Source of the DNA: Cytospora piceicola
Lineage: Eukaryota > Ascomycota > Sordariomycetes > Diaporthales > Cytosporaceae
NCBI GenBank assembly: GCA_023375675.1
Contig: JALQBC010000050.1
Coordinates: forward strand, 1-64,000
Length of the DNA stretch: 64,000 bases
Direction of reading: 5' to 3'
Part shown: one piece after another, positions 34,412 to 47,553 of the stretch
Position numbering within the stretch: position 1 is the first letter of the stretch
Layout: every line of letters starts with the position of its first letter
Program-made: the position numbers and the translations under genes
Notes under the pieces: generated by a model
Database searches by the model: none
Told to the model about the DNA's origin: nothing
Seen by the model: only the letters and a program-made list of their open reading frames with translations

Positions 34412-37400
34412 ATCCGTTGGTGGGTGGATTGGGACCGGCTGATGAGGTTCGAAGGTCAGGTTAGTCAAAGTGTGCCTCGAAGTATGGCTCGGCTGTGTGG
34501 ATGATGATCGGTAATGATATATGTGTGTGTGTATGCCTTATTTCCTCTTGGAAGATGGGACTTGGGGAAGGCTATGGAAGTATGTATGGAACAACGAAAG
34601 GATAAGGCACACAACCAACTCGAGGTGACGATGGAAGGGTGGTGCAGCGACACTTAAAAAGTATATGGAATGCTGGGGAGGGCGGTGGGTGGAATGGGTG
34701 GAATGGCAAGGGCAAAATGGGGGAACTGTTGTATCAACCCATAGATTTGGGACCAGAAAAATAAAGAGACCCGACCGACTTGACTTACAGGAAGGATACT
34801 TGTTGACTTGTTGACTTAGGTGGCCAGTGGGTACGGGGGTACCTCTTTGGGTTAGTTATGGCGTACTGTGTGGACGGGTCCTCCTGAGCCAGTCGGTAGG
34901 GGCTTGTACGGCTTGTTCGTCACCCTCTGACGTGCGAGTCGTCGGACCCACGAGGCTGAGTTTTGGGCGGCGGGGTGGATGGGTGGATGCGTAAGTCAGG
35001 CAGTCCGGGGCCTGTCGATGAAGAAATCGATGCCGGGCAGTAGGTTGCACGGTGTGGCGGGGGTTGGACAGGTGGTGTGAGAAGAAGGGGGGCCCAGTCA
35101 GCGAATCGACTGTTCTGGCTTTGGTTGGGCTGGATCTCTGGCTGGTCCAAAGGTGGTCGGTCCAAAGGTAGGCGACTTTGTGGTTTGTGGTTTGCAGATT
35201 GTCTTTCTTGCTACCGGTTATGTATTATGTGGTGTGTAGCGAGACCCGGGTCGACAGGGTCGATCAGTTCGGGGGCAGGGAGAGAAAGTGTGTGTTTTGG
35301 GCGCTGATGACTGGCTCAACGCTCTTCAACGGGCCCTGTGGAAATCGGGGAATAGGGGGTCGCTAAGGGGGGCCACGAGGATATCAGGCCTGACTCGATT
35401 GAACTGCAAGACGGTCTGGTTTGGCCGTATTGTAGATCGAAGCAGTGATTCGCTCTCAGGTGTCCAATGCTTGTCTTGTCTTGCACTGTCTGTGTCTGTC
35501 TCACTTCGGCCAAGTGAGAGGTCCACTCAGAAACTCGAGATATCCTCTGTGTGTCTGATATGGATGGATGCTTGTGCGGGCGAAAAGTGCAGGAAAACCA
35601 GGTGGTTGTTTTCTTGGTCGGTCCTGAGACTGATAGAGCACTTGAGACGGTTGAAAACGAAATCTGCCTCCAGGGAAGAATTCAAATCCAAAGTCAAATC
35701 GACAACCAAGGCTTCGACGTTTCAAACGGGGAGACTCCTGAGCCAAGCCGTTGCAGGAATCAAACCTGGCTTTGATGATCAATCAATCGATGATGATGAG
35801 AACGAGGTGATTGTTTGTTGGCAAATTAATATCCGATCCAGCGGACTTTGTTCTTGTGTGAGAGAAATGCGGAGACGAAGAAAAAAACGAGGACGGACAA
35901 CGAAGAAGGAAGGATGAGGAGAAAAAAAAGAGGTCAGTGCAGCTTGAAGCTGTCGTGTAGGATAAAAAGGCAGGTGAAGCTTCCACCGCCAGCTTAATAC
36001 CAGTTTGACACGAGACAGCCGACAGGGTGTTATTCTGCGCGGACAAGGGTGGCATAGGTTTGAGGGTTTATTTTCAGCTCCAGCAATCTGCTGGCGTTGC
36101 AGTAGATTGTCGTTCGCTGGCGTTTAGAGATTGGGCGAAAGCGCTGCGTTAGAGGAGACGCCGGCTCCAGGATCATCAAGGATGCTGCAAGCCGGTGGAG
36201 AGCAACGATTCGCTGGCGGCGCTTGGTGGCAGGATCAAAAATAATATGCACCAAATATCCCGATCGAGGTTGTACGGCAATGTTGGTTTGGACTTGGTTT
36301 TGATTTGAGGTATCGTATGGGAAAGCTGTTTCGACCATCGAATGTCCGAAATATCGTATCCTGGGGCTGGCGTGTATCGGCCGACAGAGATTGAATATGT
36401 GCGCGTGGCTGGCTTTTTGTGCGGATTGTTTCAATCTTGACTGCGAACCAAAGCAGCAGTAGAGAAGAAAGCCTGGTGGTGCACCGCAAACAAGCGTGTT
36501 CTATTGACAACTTTGCCTGCTAAGTACTTACTGTGTAAGACGGATGCGGCTGGTTATAAGAACTGCCTGCGTCGACGCCTAGGGCGATGCACACATGCAT
36601 GCATGCGGCCTACAATGGAATTCAATGTAGAAAAAGAAGGAGAAAAACCGCTACATAGACACTCAGAAGGGAGGTTCGAACATCTTCAGCCTCATCAAGC
36701 CCATCAAGGGGCAGAGGGGCAGAGGGGCTACCGGCAGAGGGCAGGGAGTACTTATGGTGCGAAACAATTGGTGAGGCTATCGCCAGTGGCTCATTCCAGT
36801 TGACCCTCCCCAGGGCGGCTGGTGCTTCTGTTTCGTTTTTCATGATGACTTCCGTCATGCCCAGGGAGAACTGGGGATATCGATTCAAGGAGGAGTTCCG
36901 GCCATGTCAAACCCCCCGTAATCTTTTTCTCTCTCTCTCTCATACATCACATCATCATATCACACCCTCCACGTTTTGTCTCCTATGGGCTTATGACGCT
37001 CCGGATTTGATTCTCCCTTCTGGGACGATACAGCCTTTTCCCGTACCAGTGGATACGGATCGTACCAGTGGATATGGATCAAGTGCTAGTCCACCCAGCA
37101 TCAATCCCTCCCTCCCTTTCTGCTCGCCCATCATCATCATCATCATCAAAAAAAAAATCACGAGCTCGGAAGCACGATGAGCAGTATGTAAGTAGTATGT
37201 AATTAAGTCCAACAACTCAATCTTGAAACGGAGGGAAGCCGAGACCCATGGCCAGCTCAGCTCTGCAGGTCGAAATGTCTATCAATAATGACACTTGTTC
37301 ATGACCGTTGGATGTTAGCGACGCATGATGAGCGTGCGACAAATGGTTGGTGCTGGGAGCTGCACGCTGTTCGCACATGAAACAGTCCGGTTAGTGGGGA

Positions 37401-39504
37401 GTCGCGGGTACCTGTCCCCCGCATGCATTCTTGCGGGTGGTTAGAAGTACTTTCTCACAACCCTCTCCCTCCCCCCCTGCTTAGGCTGGTGATGGCTGCA
37501 GATGCGGATCCGATGAACTCAGCTCCAGGCAAAGCAGGCAAAGCAGGCAAGGAACATATTTACACACACAGTATGTATGTATGTACATGGGAATCTGATA
37601 CATAGAAGCCCGTTTGCAAGCCCCAGGCAAGCAATTCTCGACAAGGCACAGTCATATCTCGTCCAGCCGCTCTCGATATGTCAACAGATCACCCCATGCA
37701 TATAACAACGCGTCTCAAAAGCCCACTCAGCCGCTGTCGTGCGACGAAACCACAATCTACAGACCACATACAAACACAGGGTCCTCGAGCGGCAATGCAG
37801 GCTGCCGTGTCGAGGCCATGGCTATGTCGTGAACTTGTGGTATGGCTGTATGGCTGCCTCGATCTGGACGCTTTTTTGCTTTTTGACCCTCGACACCGGC
37901 TGCAGTTGGCCGGATGCACCAGAGAGGATCCTGACCGCATTCGAGCCCGCTGGCTGGGTCCAGGACTGATATCGTTGCCCCAAGACAAGAGCTGCAACCG
38001 GCCGCTGCGCTGCCACGGCAGCTTTGACGGCTGCTCTCATTCTCGGTCACCGGTGCTATAGTATATATATTTATATATATATATATACCTAGGTACAATG
38101 ATATGGCACGCTGCACATGTGATGGCCGAGCGCTCGTTTGACGAGATAGAACGGTAGACATATGCTGGTCAGGTATATGCCATCAAACCTGAATACAGAC
38201 TGACTTGCATACATACTTACCTAGGTACTTTATTACACCCCAAAAGCGGTTTAGCCTCGACACCGACGACAGCCTCGGTCCTCCAACCGGATCGGGATCG
38301 CTCCAGCGTGGTCAGCATATGGCTAATGCACACCATGCGTCTCCAGATTTTTAGCTCGCCTTGCAAAGAGCCCCTGGTCGGATATCTGGAGATGGTCCAT
38401 CCAACTACTTGTTACGGACATAGTACTGTGTAGTATGCACACATCGTGAAACGAAACAGCTCCTCAATTTAACAAGCTTCAAGCTCGTGTGGGCCACAAC
38501 CACGCGTGCCACGAAGCACTCGCATGGCACGATGTGTGTGTACATATATATGATATAATAACGTGAATGGAGGGGCTACCCTGTCACCGCCGTCTCACGG
38601 CTCGGGAGTTTCCTGCAAATTTCTCGACCACGAAACACTCTGACAGTCCCGGTAGATCTTGGCAAATCGTTCCTCGATTCTAATAAGAAACACGAACACC
38701 ATGTCAGTAGACCGACCCCAAGAGGTATATTGGAGCTGCCGTTAATGCGATTTGACGAAAATCCCATGTTTGACCCTGAAGTCTGCATCATTCGACGCAC
38801 CATTAGTGTTTAGAGAAACCAATGGTTCAGAGATACATGGTAAGTCCAGGACGACAAATTGCGACTACGTTTCAAGACCCTGTCGACATCGTGTTATGGC
38901 CCCTGTATCTTATCGATCGAAACTGGTCCGTCGATCCCAAGATCGCAATGGGTCCGCCGATTCGGGCAGATGAAAGCCAGCGGGGATCCTTGGGAAAGCT
39001 GAGCCGCCAAAAGCGCCCTGACGACCGGAGGTTGTGGTCCGTGACAGCATCGATCCCGTTCAACGACGGCGCTTTGTTTAGCAACGCCATGCCGCTACCG
39101 CGATTGTGTCTCTGCACTCGGTAGGAGCCGGAGCTCCTCCAGGCCCTTGTACTGTGGCCCGGTGTATTCAAGCCGAGCGATCTCGGTGGGAGCCAACGAA
39201 GAGACCTTGAACAACACACATAGCAAACAGCATTTCGATTTTCTACCTACCCCCTAGCAGCTAGTAAAATCCAAAAGTCATAGAGCGGAAAGCCTTTGAG
39301 TGAGTTCAACCCTCCACCAATAAATAAATTGTTACACTGAACAAGGATCATCTCGGCCATGACCCTGGAATTTTAGAGTCTTGCCATGACAGACCCCGAC
39401 TAAATAGTAAGGCTGTTGAAGAAGACAGGGAGGAGATTCTCACATCACTGCATCGTATCGCTCTTCGCCTGAACGACTCTTGATTTCTCGTAGCAAACAA
39501 ACAC

Positions 39505-39528
39505 ACTCACTCACTCACTCACTCACTA
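39505..39528. repeat. CACT tetranucleotide repeat
   Basis: About six tandem CACT units (ACTC in the other phase) lie in the gene desert, shortly before an ACCTAGGTA motif. Confidence 0.85.
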
Positions 39529-42500
39529 TGACTACCTAGGTACTATGTAAAAGAGGCGGCTCACAACCACGAAGAACAAAGCCAACATTGAATAAATCCC
39601 ACAGCCCTACATACTCTGTGTGTAACGACCAAAGTGGAAGTTGGTATAGCAGGCGTACAAACTGCAGCTTGTACTTAGCTCCGTGGGGAAGCTCCAAGCC
39701 TGATGGTACACACACCTATACCACCAGGTAGGTAAGCAGGTATTGTAACCACCTGGACAGTTAGTTGGATGTGCTGACGGTCGGAGGGGCATGTCGAGTT
39801 CTAGCCCTGGGCCCGCCGCCATTGGCCCGCGTGTGTTCTGAAACAAGGCAAGGATCAGGAAGGTGTCCCCGGCTCCAATCACCCTCCGCCGTTCACTCCC
39901 GTCACGGGACGCCGATGACCGAAGGGGGGTGAACAAGAACTCGACTCAGCCACCGGGGACCGGCTCTGTTGTTGCGATGAGCAAAAGTTTTTGATTTATT
40001 TTTGTCTGTTGGCTCCCTCAATCAGTGCAGTTGTCGATGCATCAGAGCTCATTACAGCAGAAGATTGCCGCTGTCGCCACGGGCTGCGCACGCGGCTGTC
40101 ACGCGCGGTCTCGTACGAACGAATGCGGACCCGAGACAGCGGCGCACACACGAAAACGGTTTTTGGGTGGTGTTCTTTTTGTTCCCGCATCACCGTAGCC
40201 AGCCAGGCCGGACTCGGCTGCAATGTCAGCAGGGTAAGCTACACTAAACAAAACAGCTTGATACACATTACATGTCCTTCTCGGCCGGGGGTCCTGAAAC
40301 GAGGGCACAGAGTCTGACTTGACTCGGAGGCAGAGACAAAACGCAACGGGCTGGCTGCTAAGGGCAGGTTTTGACGCAACAACACGCAGGGAAACATGGC
40401 CGTCGCCGTCCTGATGCACATGCCGCCCGTCAGTGGCAGCCCGAGGTCGACGGGCATTGTGAAGCGGACACCACATTCATGGCGGCCTGCGGTAGAGTCT
40501 GTCTGACTTGCAGCGTTGAAACCCGATGCCACCCTCCCGGCTTGAATGAAGTTGCCAAAAGGGAACACACAAGGTAGATCGGTCCCCCGACGAAAATGCT
40601 TGGTAGCTGTCTAGGGTCACGGTCACGAGCAGCCTCGGCTTTATTGTTGAGAATGTCTCAGTTGCCTCAGTTGCCTCCGAGGTTTTGTCGTGCACCAGCC
40701 ACACTTGGGGCGTGCAGCAGAGGCATGCTACTATTGTAGGCTACCTTCGCGCAGGCCGAATGCGACCATGAAAGGGGAGCATTTACACCACTTTCTTTTC
40801 GCGTTGCATCTCTGACACCCGCCTGACGGCGGCATCGCGCCTCACATGAACGCCTGCAGGGCTGCAACGGTTACCTTGTAACGTTGTTATGCCGGGATGC
40901 TTCTATGAAATGCATACATAGGTACATAGTGCCGGTCCCTGATTTGCATGGTGACATGAAGCAATGAAAGCGCTTTTCGCGCCCGCTAAAGCATGATCAA
41001 TTCGGCGCCTGCTAATTCCCAGGAGGCTGAGGGACTGACTGTCTTTTCCCTCGAAGCGGCCAAAACCTGAACATCGATACCTACATATTCAAGTATCGAT
41101 GACTACCCAGCCGATCCGAAGGTGGATAACGGGGCCTCTCTCACGGCGACCATGGCTGAGGCGACTGATCAAACCACCAAGTTCGTCGCCTTATTCATTT
41201 CCCGCTAAAACCTTGAAAGTACCGGGCGCTTAAACCAACAACACTTGACAGGTGCTTGTAAAATACATGTCAATCTCTTGGGATCCAAAACAAGCGCGCG
41301 CATCTCTCATAATCCCTGGCAGCAATAATAAAATCCCACCCTCAACGTCGCAGAGCCAAGCAACAGCCGCGCACAGGCGGCCGCTCTGATGTATATGCCG
41401 CTGTAAGGCCCAAATAAGCGTGCATGCATCCGAGCGTTGGGCCCGCCCGTTGTCGCAGAGATGCACAACATCACGCCCAACACAGCAACAACAATACCAT
41501 CAACACGGCTGAGCCCAAACGTAGTCGCTAGATACTCCTCCCTCCTGCCATTCCCCAGAATAACTTTGCCCACAACATGCAATCCCGCGCTGACAAGCGC
41601 CCTCCACGGACGGACGCCAAGCATGCATGTCACCGCGTCCGCGCCGCTGTGGGGTCGCCGGCATTACGGCTCACTCCCTGACTCCCTACCGCCTCTCGTG
41701 TTACGGACATGTCACGTACCATGTAATATATGGCTTGATTCTTGAATCTACTCGCCTAGCAGCGCCGCTGACGCCACCCTGCAGTGGCAACTGTCGGCCG
41801 CTCTGACCGAGTGGTTGGGTGCACCTACTTAGCCTCATCAACGTGTGAGTGGGCGATCATATACGTACATCTATCCATCTATATTTGTACTTGGAGGCTT
41901 CATCGGCTGCTGGAATTGTTGTTGTTGTTGCTGGGGCTTTTGTAACTGGTGGAGGGGAATACGAACTTGATACCTGGGCAGGCATCGATATCGCCTCCCT
42001 CTTGCTTTTGATGAAGAGCAGGAGGCCTCGGACTCAGTGGTCCCCTGGCTTGGAGGTCTGTAATCGCAAGAACTCGTAGTTGTGGTCCCTAAATTTGGGG
42101 GACAGAAGCTGTTGTGCCATGAGGATACGTATTGCTGAGTGGTCCATCATTGGCCTGCCACTGACTACACGATGTTGACGATCATGTCTAAGACTCATCA
42201 ATGCTCGTGTCACTCAGCGACACCGAAAGGTGAGAATAGGCGAGGTGAAACTATCACAAAATCATTGTCTTTAAGGTCCTGATGGTGTTCATGAGGAAAC
42301 TATGAAACAGCGACGGGTCGAGAACTTAGTATCAGCGATGGTTATTGGCCCTCCGGGGTCGTGATGTAGGCTCAAATTTGATAGTATGGGTACCTGCTGC
42401 CTAGAAGTTGATCAATCATCTGCCGTTGTCTGCCGTTAACATTCTCAGGGTAGCTGTGTATTGGGTCTTCGTCTTGTGGACTGTTTCCAATCGACTTGTC

Positions 42501-43069
42501 GCCTTGGAAGATCTCCAACCATCTTATGTGGTAAAGCCCTTCATCGGAATAATCACTTCCCAGGGTTCCTGGGGCCCGGCTGTCAATTGTCCTCATATTC
42601 ATCCTTCCAAGCTACTAACCGTCCATATATTCTCTTATTCTGGTCCCAGGTCCCAGACGGCTTGCTGGGGCTGCATGCAGATTGAGCTTTATTTTGACCT
42701 TGAAGCCTATACCTGGCACTCTGCACCCGCAGGGATATCGGGTGACGGGGTGCCTCTCATTGTGTTTTCTTGTGTATACGGTCTCAGGAACAGTCCTGAA
42801 TGGCCCTCGAGGATATACGTCAGCAAGATGGGAGACACAGCGCCTCGAATATAGGGTCACTTAGCCGTACATACAAAGTACATACTCCGGTCTCCAGCCC
42901 TGCGTCACTCCAGAGAGGTCATAGGATTACCAGCAAAATCCCTGATGGGACATGCAAGCATACTGTACCATGCGCAAACTTGAGGCCCTTTGTCCCACAC
43001 ATGTCAAAAAGAATCAATTTGTATTGAATACAGCATCCCAATGAACTTTGCGGTTCTGTTCGGAGAGAA

Positions 43070-43348
43070 ATGGAAAGGGAACCCGCCAAGCCTTTCACTG
43101 TGACCAGGGAGTCGAGAAGTAGCACCAGAGCTCTTGAGACTTCAGGATTTAATTCAACTAGACGAGATATACCCCGACCCTACTTACTGGATAGTTCTAT
43201 CGTTGATGAGGCCGGACGACGGATAAGTTATGTTGCACGCTCACTTCGTAACGACATTACCAGTGGATTCAAAAAGAATTACAATCAATTTCGTGTCAAG
43301 GTAGGCCGTTTTTCTATAAGTTCCACTCTCAAGTTGCCTTCAGATTGA
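43070..43348 (+). other. Unassigned coding-like fragment
   Basis: A 92-codon frame contains the protein-like stretch LLDSSIVDEAGRRISYVARS followed by RNDITSGFKKNYNQFRVK. It then meets GTAGGC, which could be a splice donor. I do not recognise the family. It lies just 5' of the broken synthetase gene and may be another gene relic or chance. Upstream, the same frame is closed near 43033. Confidence 0.3.
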
Positions 43349-43644
43349 GATTTGTTGATATTGGAGGCCAAACTTCAAGTTTCCAAGTCTGATGTGCATT
43401 TCGTGAGTGCGCTTGTGTAATCAAGTATTGATATGGGGCCTTGAACAGTTACAAATTATCAGAGGTTTCTGCTCCTATCTCACAGTGTGTACAGGTATCT
43501 GAATAAGGTCGGGTTTAATCCCCTAAGTCACGACGAACAACTTGACCTCACAACACACGACCCACGGCAGTCAACTCCTCAGCAGCAGCTCCGTATCTAT
43601 CGATTCTTGACTAACACTCGAGACAATCTGACACACACATCGCC

Positions 43645-44789
43645 ATGGAGGAAGCCAGTTCCGAGCAGACTTCCAAGCTGCAGCTCGACGAGGATGATGG
43701 GGAGATGGTGTTCAAGAATGAGCCGAGAGAATGATGTAGAAGCGGGTCAAGAAGGCTGCCACCGGTACGTCGCGCAGCGCCCCGTCAACGCCGGAACCAA
43801 AACCGACACCAGGGTCTCAGGAGACGCCTGGAAATCCTGCGAAACTAGAGCCTACTATGGGCCCCGATGCTATGTTCAAGCAGGGCTTCCTTGCTAATAT
43901 CTACAAACTGCGCCCGTCGAAGGACGTCGTAACGAGTTTCCCTCCCGAGCCCAACGGCTAGCTTCAGGTAATATTTTCTTCTTCATTAATATCATGTATG
44001 TCGAAGTGTCAATAAAACCAGAGAATTGGCTTGGACATGCGAAGGCAATTGCAGTCATCTTTGGGTTTGCTAGACACCATGGTGGCAAGAGAGTAATTTA
44101 TTAGACTTCGAAAAACTATTGAGGACTACGAGTGCTAACACTCGCAAAAACTCTCATGTACCTATTCGTCGACCATCGAGTACCCGACCCTGCTCACATT
44201 ATAACGCTAGGTTTGATGATACAAACCCCGATGCTGAGAAAGAGGAATACTTTGTCGCCATCATGGCAACAATCCTGTGGCTGGGATCTGCCCCGTCCAA
44301 AATCACTATGCCTCTGACAACTTCCAGCGCATGTATAACTTCGCCGAGGATCTGATCAGAAAGAAAGAGACCTACGTACCTACTGCAACATAGTTGAGAC
44401 CAAGCTCCAGCGCGGCGGCGAAGAAGGCTCAATTCCGATATGCCGACGTGAGCATGCAAAGCAGGATGTGGAGACTGAAGAAGCTTCGTGGCATTCGGGA
44501 CGTATTCCCATCTCGCCCAAGTATCCCACGATGGGTTACCATAGAGTTAGGCTCACGAAGACGGTTTATATCGGTCGCTCCGACTCCCGCGAGATGGACA
44601 CCAAGGACTATTTTCGTCTCGCCCCGGGCAAGAGCGCCGGTCTCCTTCAGATGCCTCACTCCGTTAAAACGATATTTTAGGACGACAGTACGGGGGCCGT
44701 CAAAGAGGTCCGGGCGGTATTTGCCAGAGGACAAGAAGGCCAAGACATACATTCAATGGGGGCCCGGGGGCTCTCCCAAGGCTGAATAA
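43645..44789 (+). pseudogene. Glutaminyl-tRNA synthetase pseudogene
   Basis: Pieces of a cytosolic glutaminyl-tRNA synthetase occur in the right order but in shifting frames. The N-terminus reads KLQLDEDDGEMVFKNE and then stops. In another frame follow KRVKKAA and DAMFKQGFLANIYKLRPSKD, then SFPPEPNG, ended by TAG where a Tyr codon is expected. Further on come GHAKAIAVIFGFARHHGG, RFDDTNPDAEKEEYF, a frameshift, SDNFQRMYNFAEDLI and KLQRGGEEG. The sequence then jumps to the C-terminal anticodon-binding part, DYFRLAPGKSAGLLQ and KAKTYIQW. The HIGH signature is damaged and several hundred residues of the catalytic core are missing, including the region that should hold the KMSK-type motif. Nonsense, frameshift and deletion together leave no possible product. 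An intact essential copy must lie elsewhere. Whether this is an old paralogue or a duplicated fragment is unknown. Confidence 0.87.
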
Positions 44790-46145
44790 CTTCCTTCCCA
44801 AGCGCGAGCATCTACGTGTCGAATCGGGTCAAGATGTGAGAAGCAATCACCCGAGTATCCGACCACGCGGTAAATTCTACAGGCAACGACTGAGCCCTTC
44901 AGAAGTATTCGACCTACAAAGAGACCGCCAGCGTGGGTGCTATACATATGTATCAGGCACAGCATAGGTCTCCCACCTGGATAGACCTAATCCTTCTTTC
45001 CTTCCCCCGACAATCTTTTCTACTTCGATAGCAATCTTTATTTCTTTTCTTTGCGTTCTCGACAGGGGGGGCCTAGACCGAGATTCAACGACTTTACAGC
45101 AGGTCCATTGTCTCTGGAGCCTAGGGGGGTTTTTGTTGCTCTTGTGCGTTTGGAGATTTTATTCGCCTAGCATTTCTTCTCGAGTATTGGTCCACCTCTT
45201 CGAAATACTGAAGTACGTAAGTGGCTCTTTCCCGCGATAATTCGCATACTTGCTCGTCTTATCGCAGGTTCATTTAGAGTTCTCAGTAGCTGCCCAAACA
45301 AAGGCACTAATCATCTCTGCCGTGGAATTGCCCGGTTTCCTTTCGTAGTACCAAACCTTGGCGTGGCTGGGCCATTAACTAGCCTTTCCCTTTATGTCTG
45401 TCCTCCCTCAATATTATACCCTGCGGTTACCTCCTATATTACCCGGAGGCGTTGGCCAGACAGTCGTTAGTTGTCTGTTTTTTTTTTTCATGATAGCCTT
45501 TTGCAGGAGCCTAGAGCGGCTCGTACATGTAAGAACTACCCAACCTACACTAGGATACAAAGCCGGCCAACCTTATCGAGGCTAGCTACCCAAAAGCTCT
45601 GTCATAGAGGGCCTGACCACACAGCAAGTCGTCAGCTGTGAGAATGGTCCCACTGCATGCGTCCCCGGCCCCTGTAACATCTGGGGAAGGCTTTCGCCAC
45701 AGTCGATCTCCTCCACTACCCGGCAGCTCGGGTACACCCTAAACAAGCAGTTCCACACCCTCCTAAGGTACCTGCATACAGCTGGCCCTAGGGTAACCAG
45801 ACGCGTCGTATGGCGTCCAATTATGCGATGAATTATTACACCACTAAATTGCAGAACTACACGATTCTGGGAATAAACAAGGATCATGGGTCAGATCTCC
45901 AATGTCAATCGTATTAGCGTTGATGATAACCTTGGGATGAACAAATCCCGCAGCCCGGCATCTTATCAGTGGATCTTCGGAAAGGCCGACGACCAACATG
46001 GTTCATACCGAAAATTCGGGTCATATATAAAGATTGATCCAGAGGGCGCACTGGAACGTATATTTCCTTCGAGTTGGGACTCCGTTCAGGCACGGCTGTA
46101 TATCTCTCACCACTACAAGACCATCATACCGCCAATTAGTCCATC
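44790..46145. other. Intergenic between the synthetase pseudogene and the nucleoside hydrolase gene
   Basis: No gene is supported. More of the synthetase C-terminus could be hidden at 44790-44965 but I cannot align it. The stretch 45880-46145 is probably promoter and leader of the hydrolase-like gene; its open frame (45886-46149) has no family likeness. Confidence 0.5.
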
Positions 46146-47553
46146 ATGAAGGCCACCCTCGTCTCCCTCAGCCTGGCTTCCGCTGCCCTGGCAGCCCCCG
46201 GCAGGGGTCAGCCGGCGAAGCATCATGCTGGCCATCTGATGGCTCGGAACTCCTCGACAGCGGGGACCAAGGTCATCCTGGACAACGACTGGAGCACTGC
46301 CGGCTTCGTCCCCTTCCTGATGGCTCTGGACGCTGGCTGGGACGTCCTCGGTCTTGTCGGTGACACCGCCAACTCGTGGGCTCTCCAGACGAGTCTCCAC
46401 GGACTCGCGACCCTCGAGGTCGGAAACCTGGCGTCCTGTATCCCGGTATACAAGGGCTCCGACTACCCCCTTATCAACACACCGGCGCTATTCCAGACCT
46501 GGGAGGACCTCCATGGCGACTTGGCATGGGTAAGTTGAAAATCCTGCACTACTCGATACCACGAAAAGGCACAGGATCCTGACATCCGCAACAGGAAGGC
46601 GCTTTTGCTGCCGAGAACACGACTCTCGAGAAGCTGGGCAACGACCCAACGTCCGGTGACCCAGAGAGGGTCGTCAGGGAGGCCTTCTACGAGGGCTACC
46701 CCAACACCACCCTCGCGGGCAACAACTCTGCCTCGTGGATGATCGAGCAGGTCCGCAAGTACCCGGGCGAGGTCATGATCTACAGCGGTGGCGCCCTGAC
46801 CAACATCGCCCTGGCGGTCCGGATGGACCCCGAGTTTGCGTCGCTGGCAAAGGGCCTGGTGATCATGGGCGGGTACCTAGATGTCACGCTGCTGACGACA
46901 TCTGGCTCGACCATGCAGGCTGACATCAACTCTGATGTGAGTTCTACCGCCTGGCGGGCGAAGGCGTGGGCGGTTTTGCTAATCTTGAGCTACAGATCAA
47001 CCTGAAGATTGACCCCGAAGGAGCGAAGGCTGCCCTGACGGCTGACTTCCCAAGCATCAGTAAGTCGACTGTCCAAGCCGAAGCCATCACGTGGGTCCCC
47101 TGCTAACAGAGACAGCGATCGTGGGCAATGGCGCCAACCAGATCTTCCCCGACCAAGCGTACCTGGACGAGGTATACGAGGTTAAGACCCCGTATACTGA
47201 ACTGTTTTATTCCAAGTACGGCACGATTTTCCCGTTCTGGGACGAGACCGCTATCTTCTCCATCCTGGACCCTAGCAATGTGGTTAACTCGACGACGTGT
47301 AAGTGACCCCTTTCCATGCCAGGAATCGGTGACAAAAAATACTAACCTACGATGACTTACAGTCTACCTCGATGTGGACACAGCCTATTCTTCTCCTTAC
47401 TATGGAAACATCATTGGTTACCAAGAGGCGCTGAAGCCGCGAGCACAGACTTTGCAGAAAGTTAACTTTGTGTACGAAGTCGACGGCGAGAAGCTGAAGA
47501 CTGACATCAAGCATGCTTTGCAATACCCGAAGTCATGTGAGGACTTGGCTTAG
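46146..47553 (+). CDS. Secreted inosine-uridine nucleoside hydrolase-like protein
   Basis: The model is join(46146..46529, 46595..46936, 46996..47059, 47116..47298, 47363..47553), 387 residues, with four GT-AG introns and continuous frame. A signal peptide (MKATLVSLSLASAALAAPG) indicates secretion. Family features are VILDNDWSTAG near the start, WDVLGLVGDTANSW, MIYSGGALTNIALAVRMDPE, KGLVIMGGYLDV and INLKIDPEGAKAAL. These match fungal secreted IUNH proteins, which cleave the N-glycosidic bond of ribonucleosides. The usual calcium-binding signature DxDxxxDD is changed: D46-N47-D48 is kept, but the two following aspartates are replaced within WSTAG. That is a departure from the bacterial and protozoan enzymes, so activity or metal binding may be altered, though many fungal secreted members seem to vary here. 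Several NxS/T sites fit a glycosylated extracellular protein. Confidence 0.9.

Larger units (their letters stand above)
33862..43069. other. 9-kb gene desert upstream of the cyclin gene
   Basis: I see no supportable gene here on either strand. The part nearest the cyclin (33862-36000) is likely its promoter and leader. The open frames further out (such as 35288-35917 plus, 36030-36434 minus, 38816-39124 plus and 42408-42854 plus) have no family likeness, no splice support and no stable codon pattern. Simple repeats include GAGT (about 34377-34411), CACT (about 39505-39528) and AT dinucleotides near 38060-38085. ACCTAGGTA motifs occur at about 38087, 38220 and 39536. Confidence 0.5.

Noticed and set aside
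35288..35917. 209-codon plus-strand frame in the gene desert
   Set aside because: Its composition is erratic, with no family likeness, splice support or leader. It probably lies in the cyclin promoter region.
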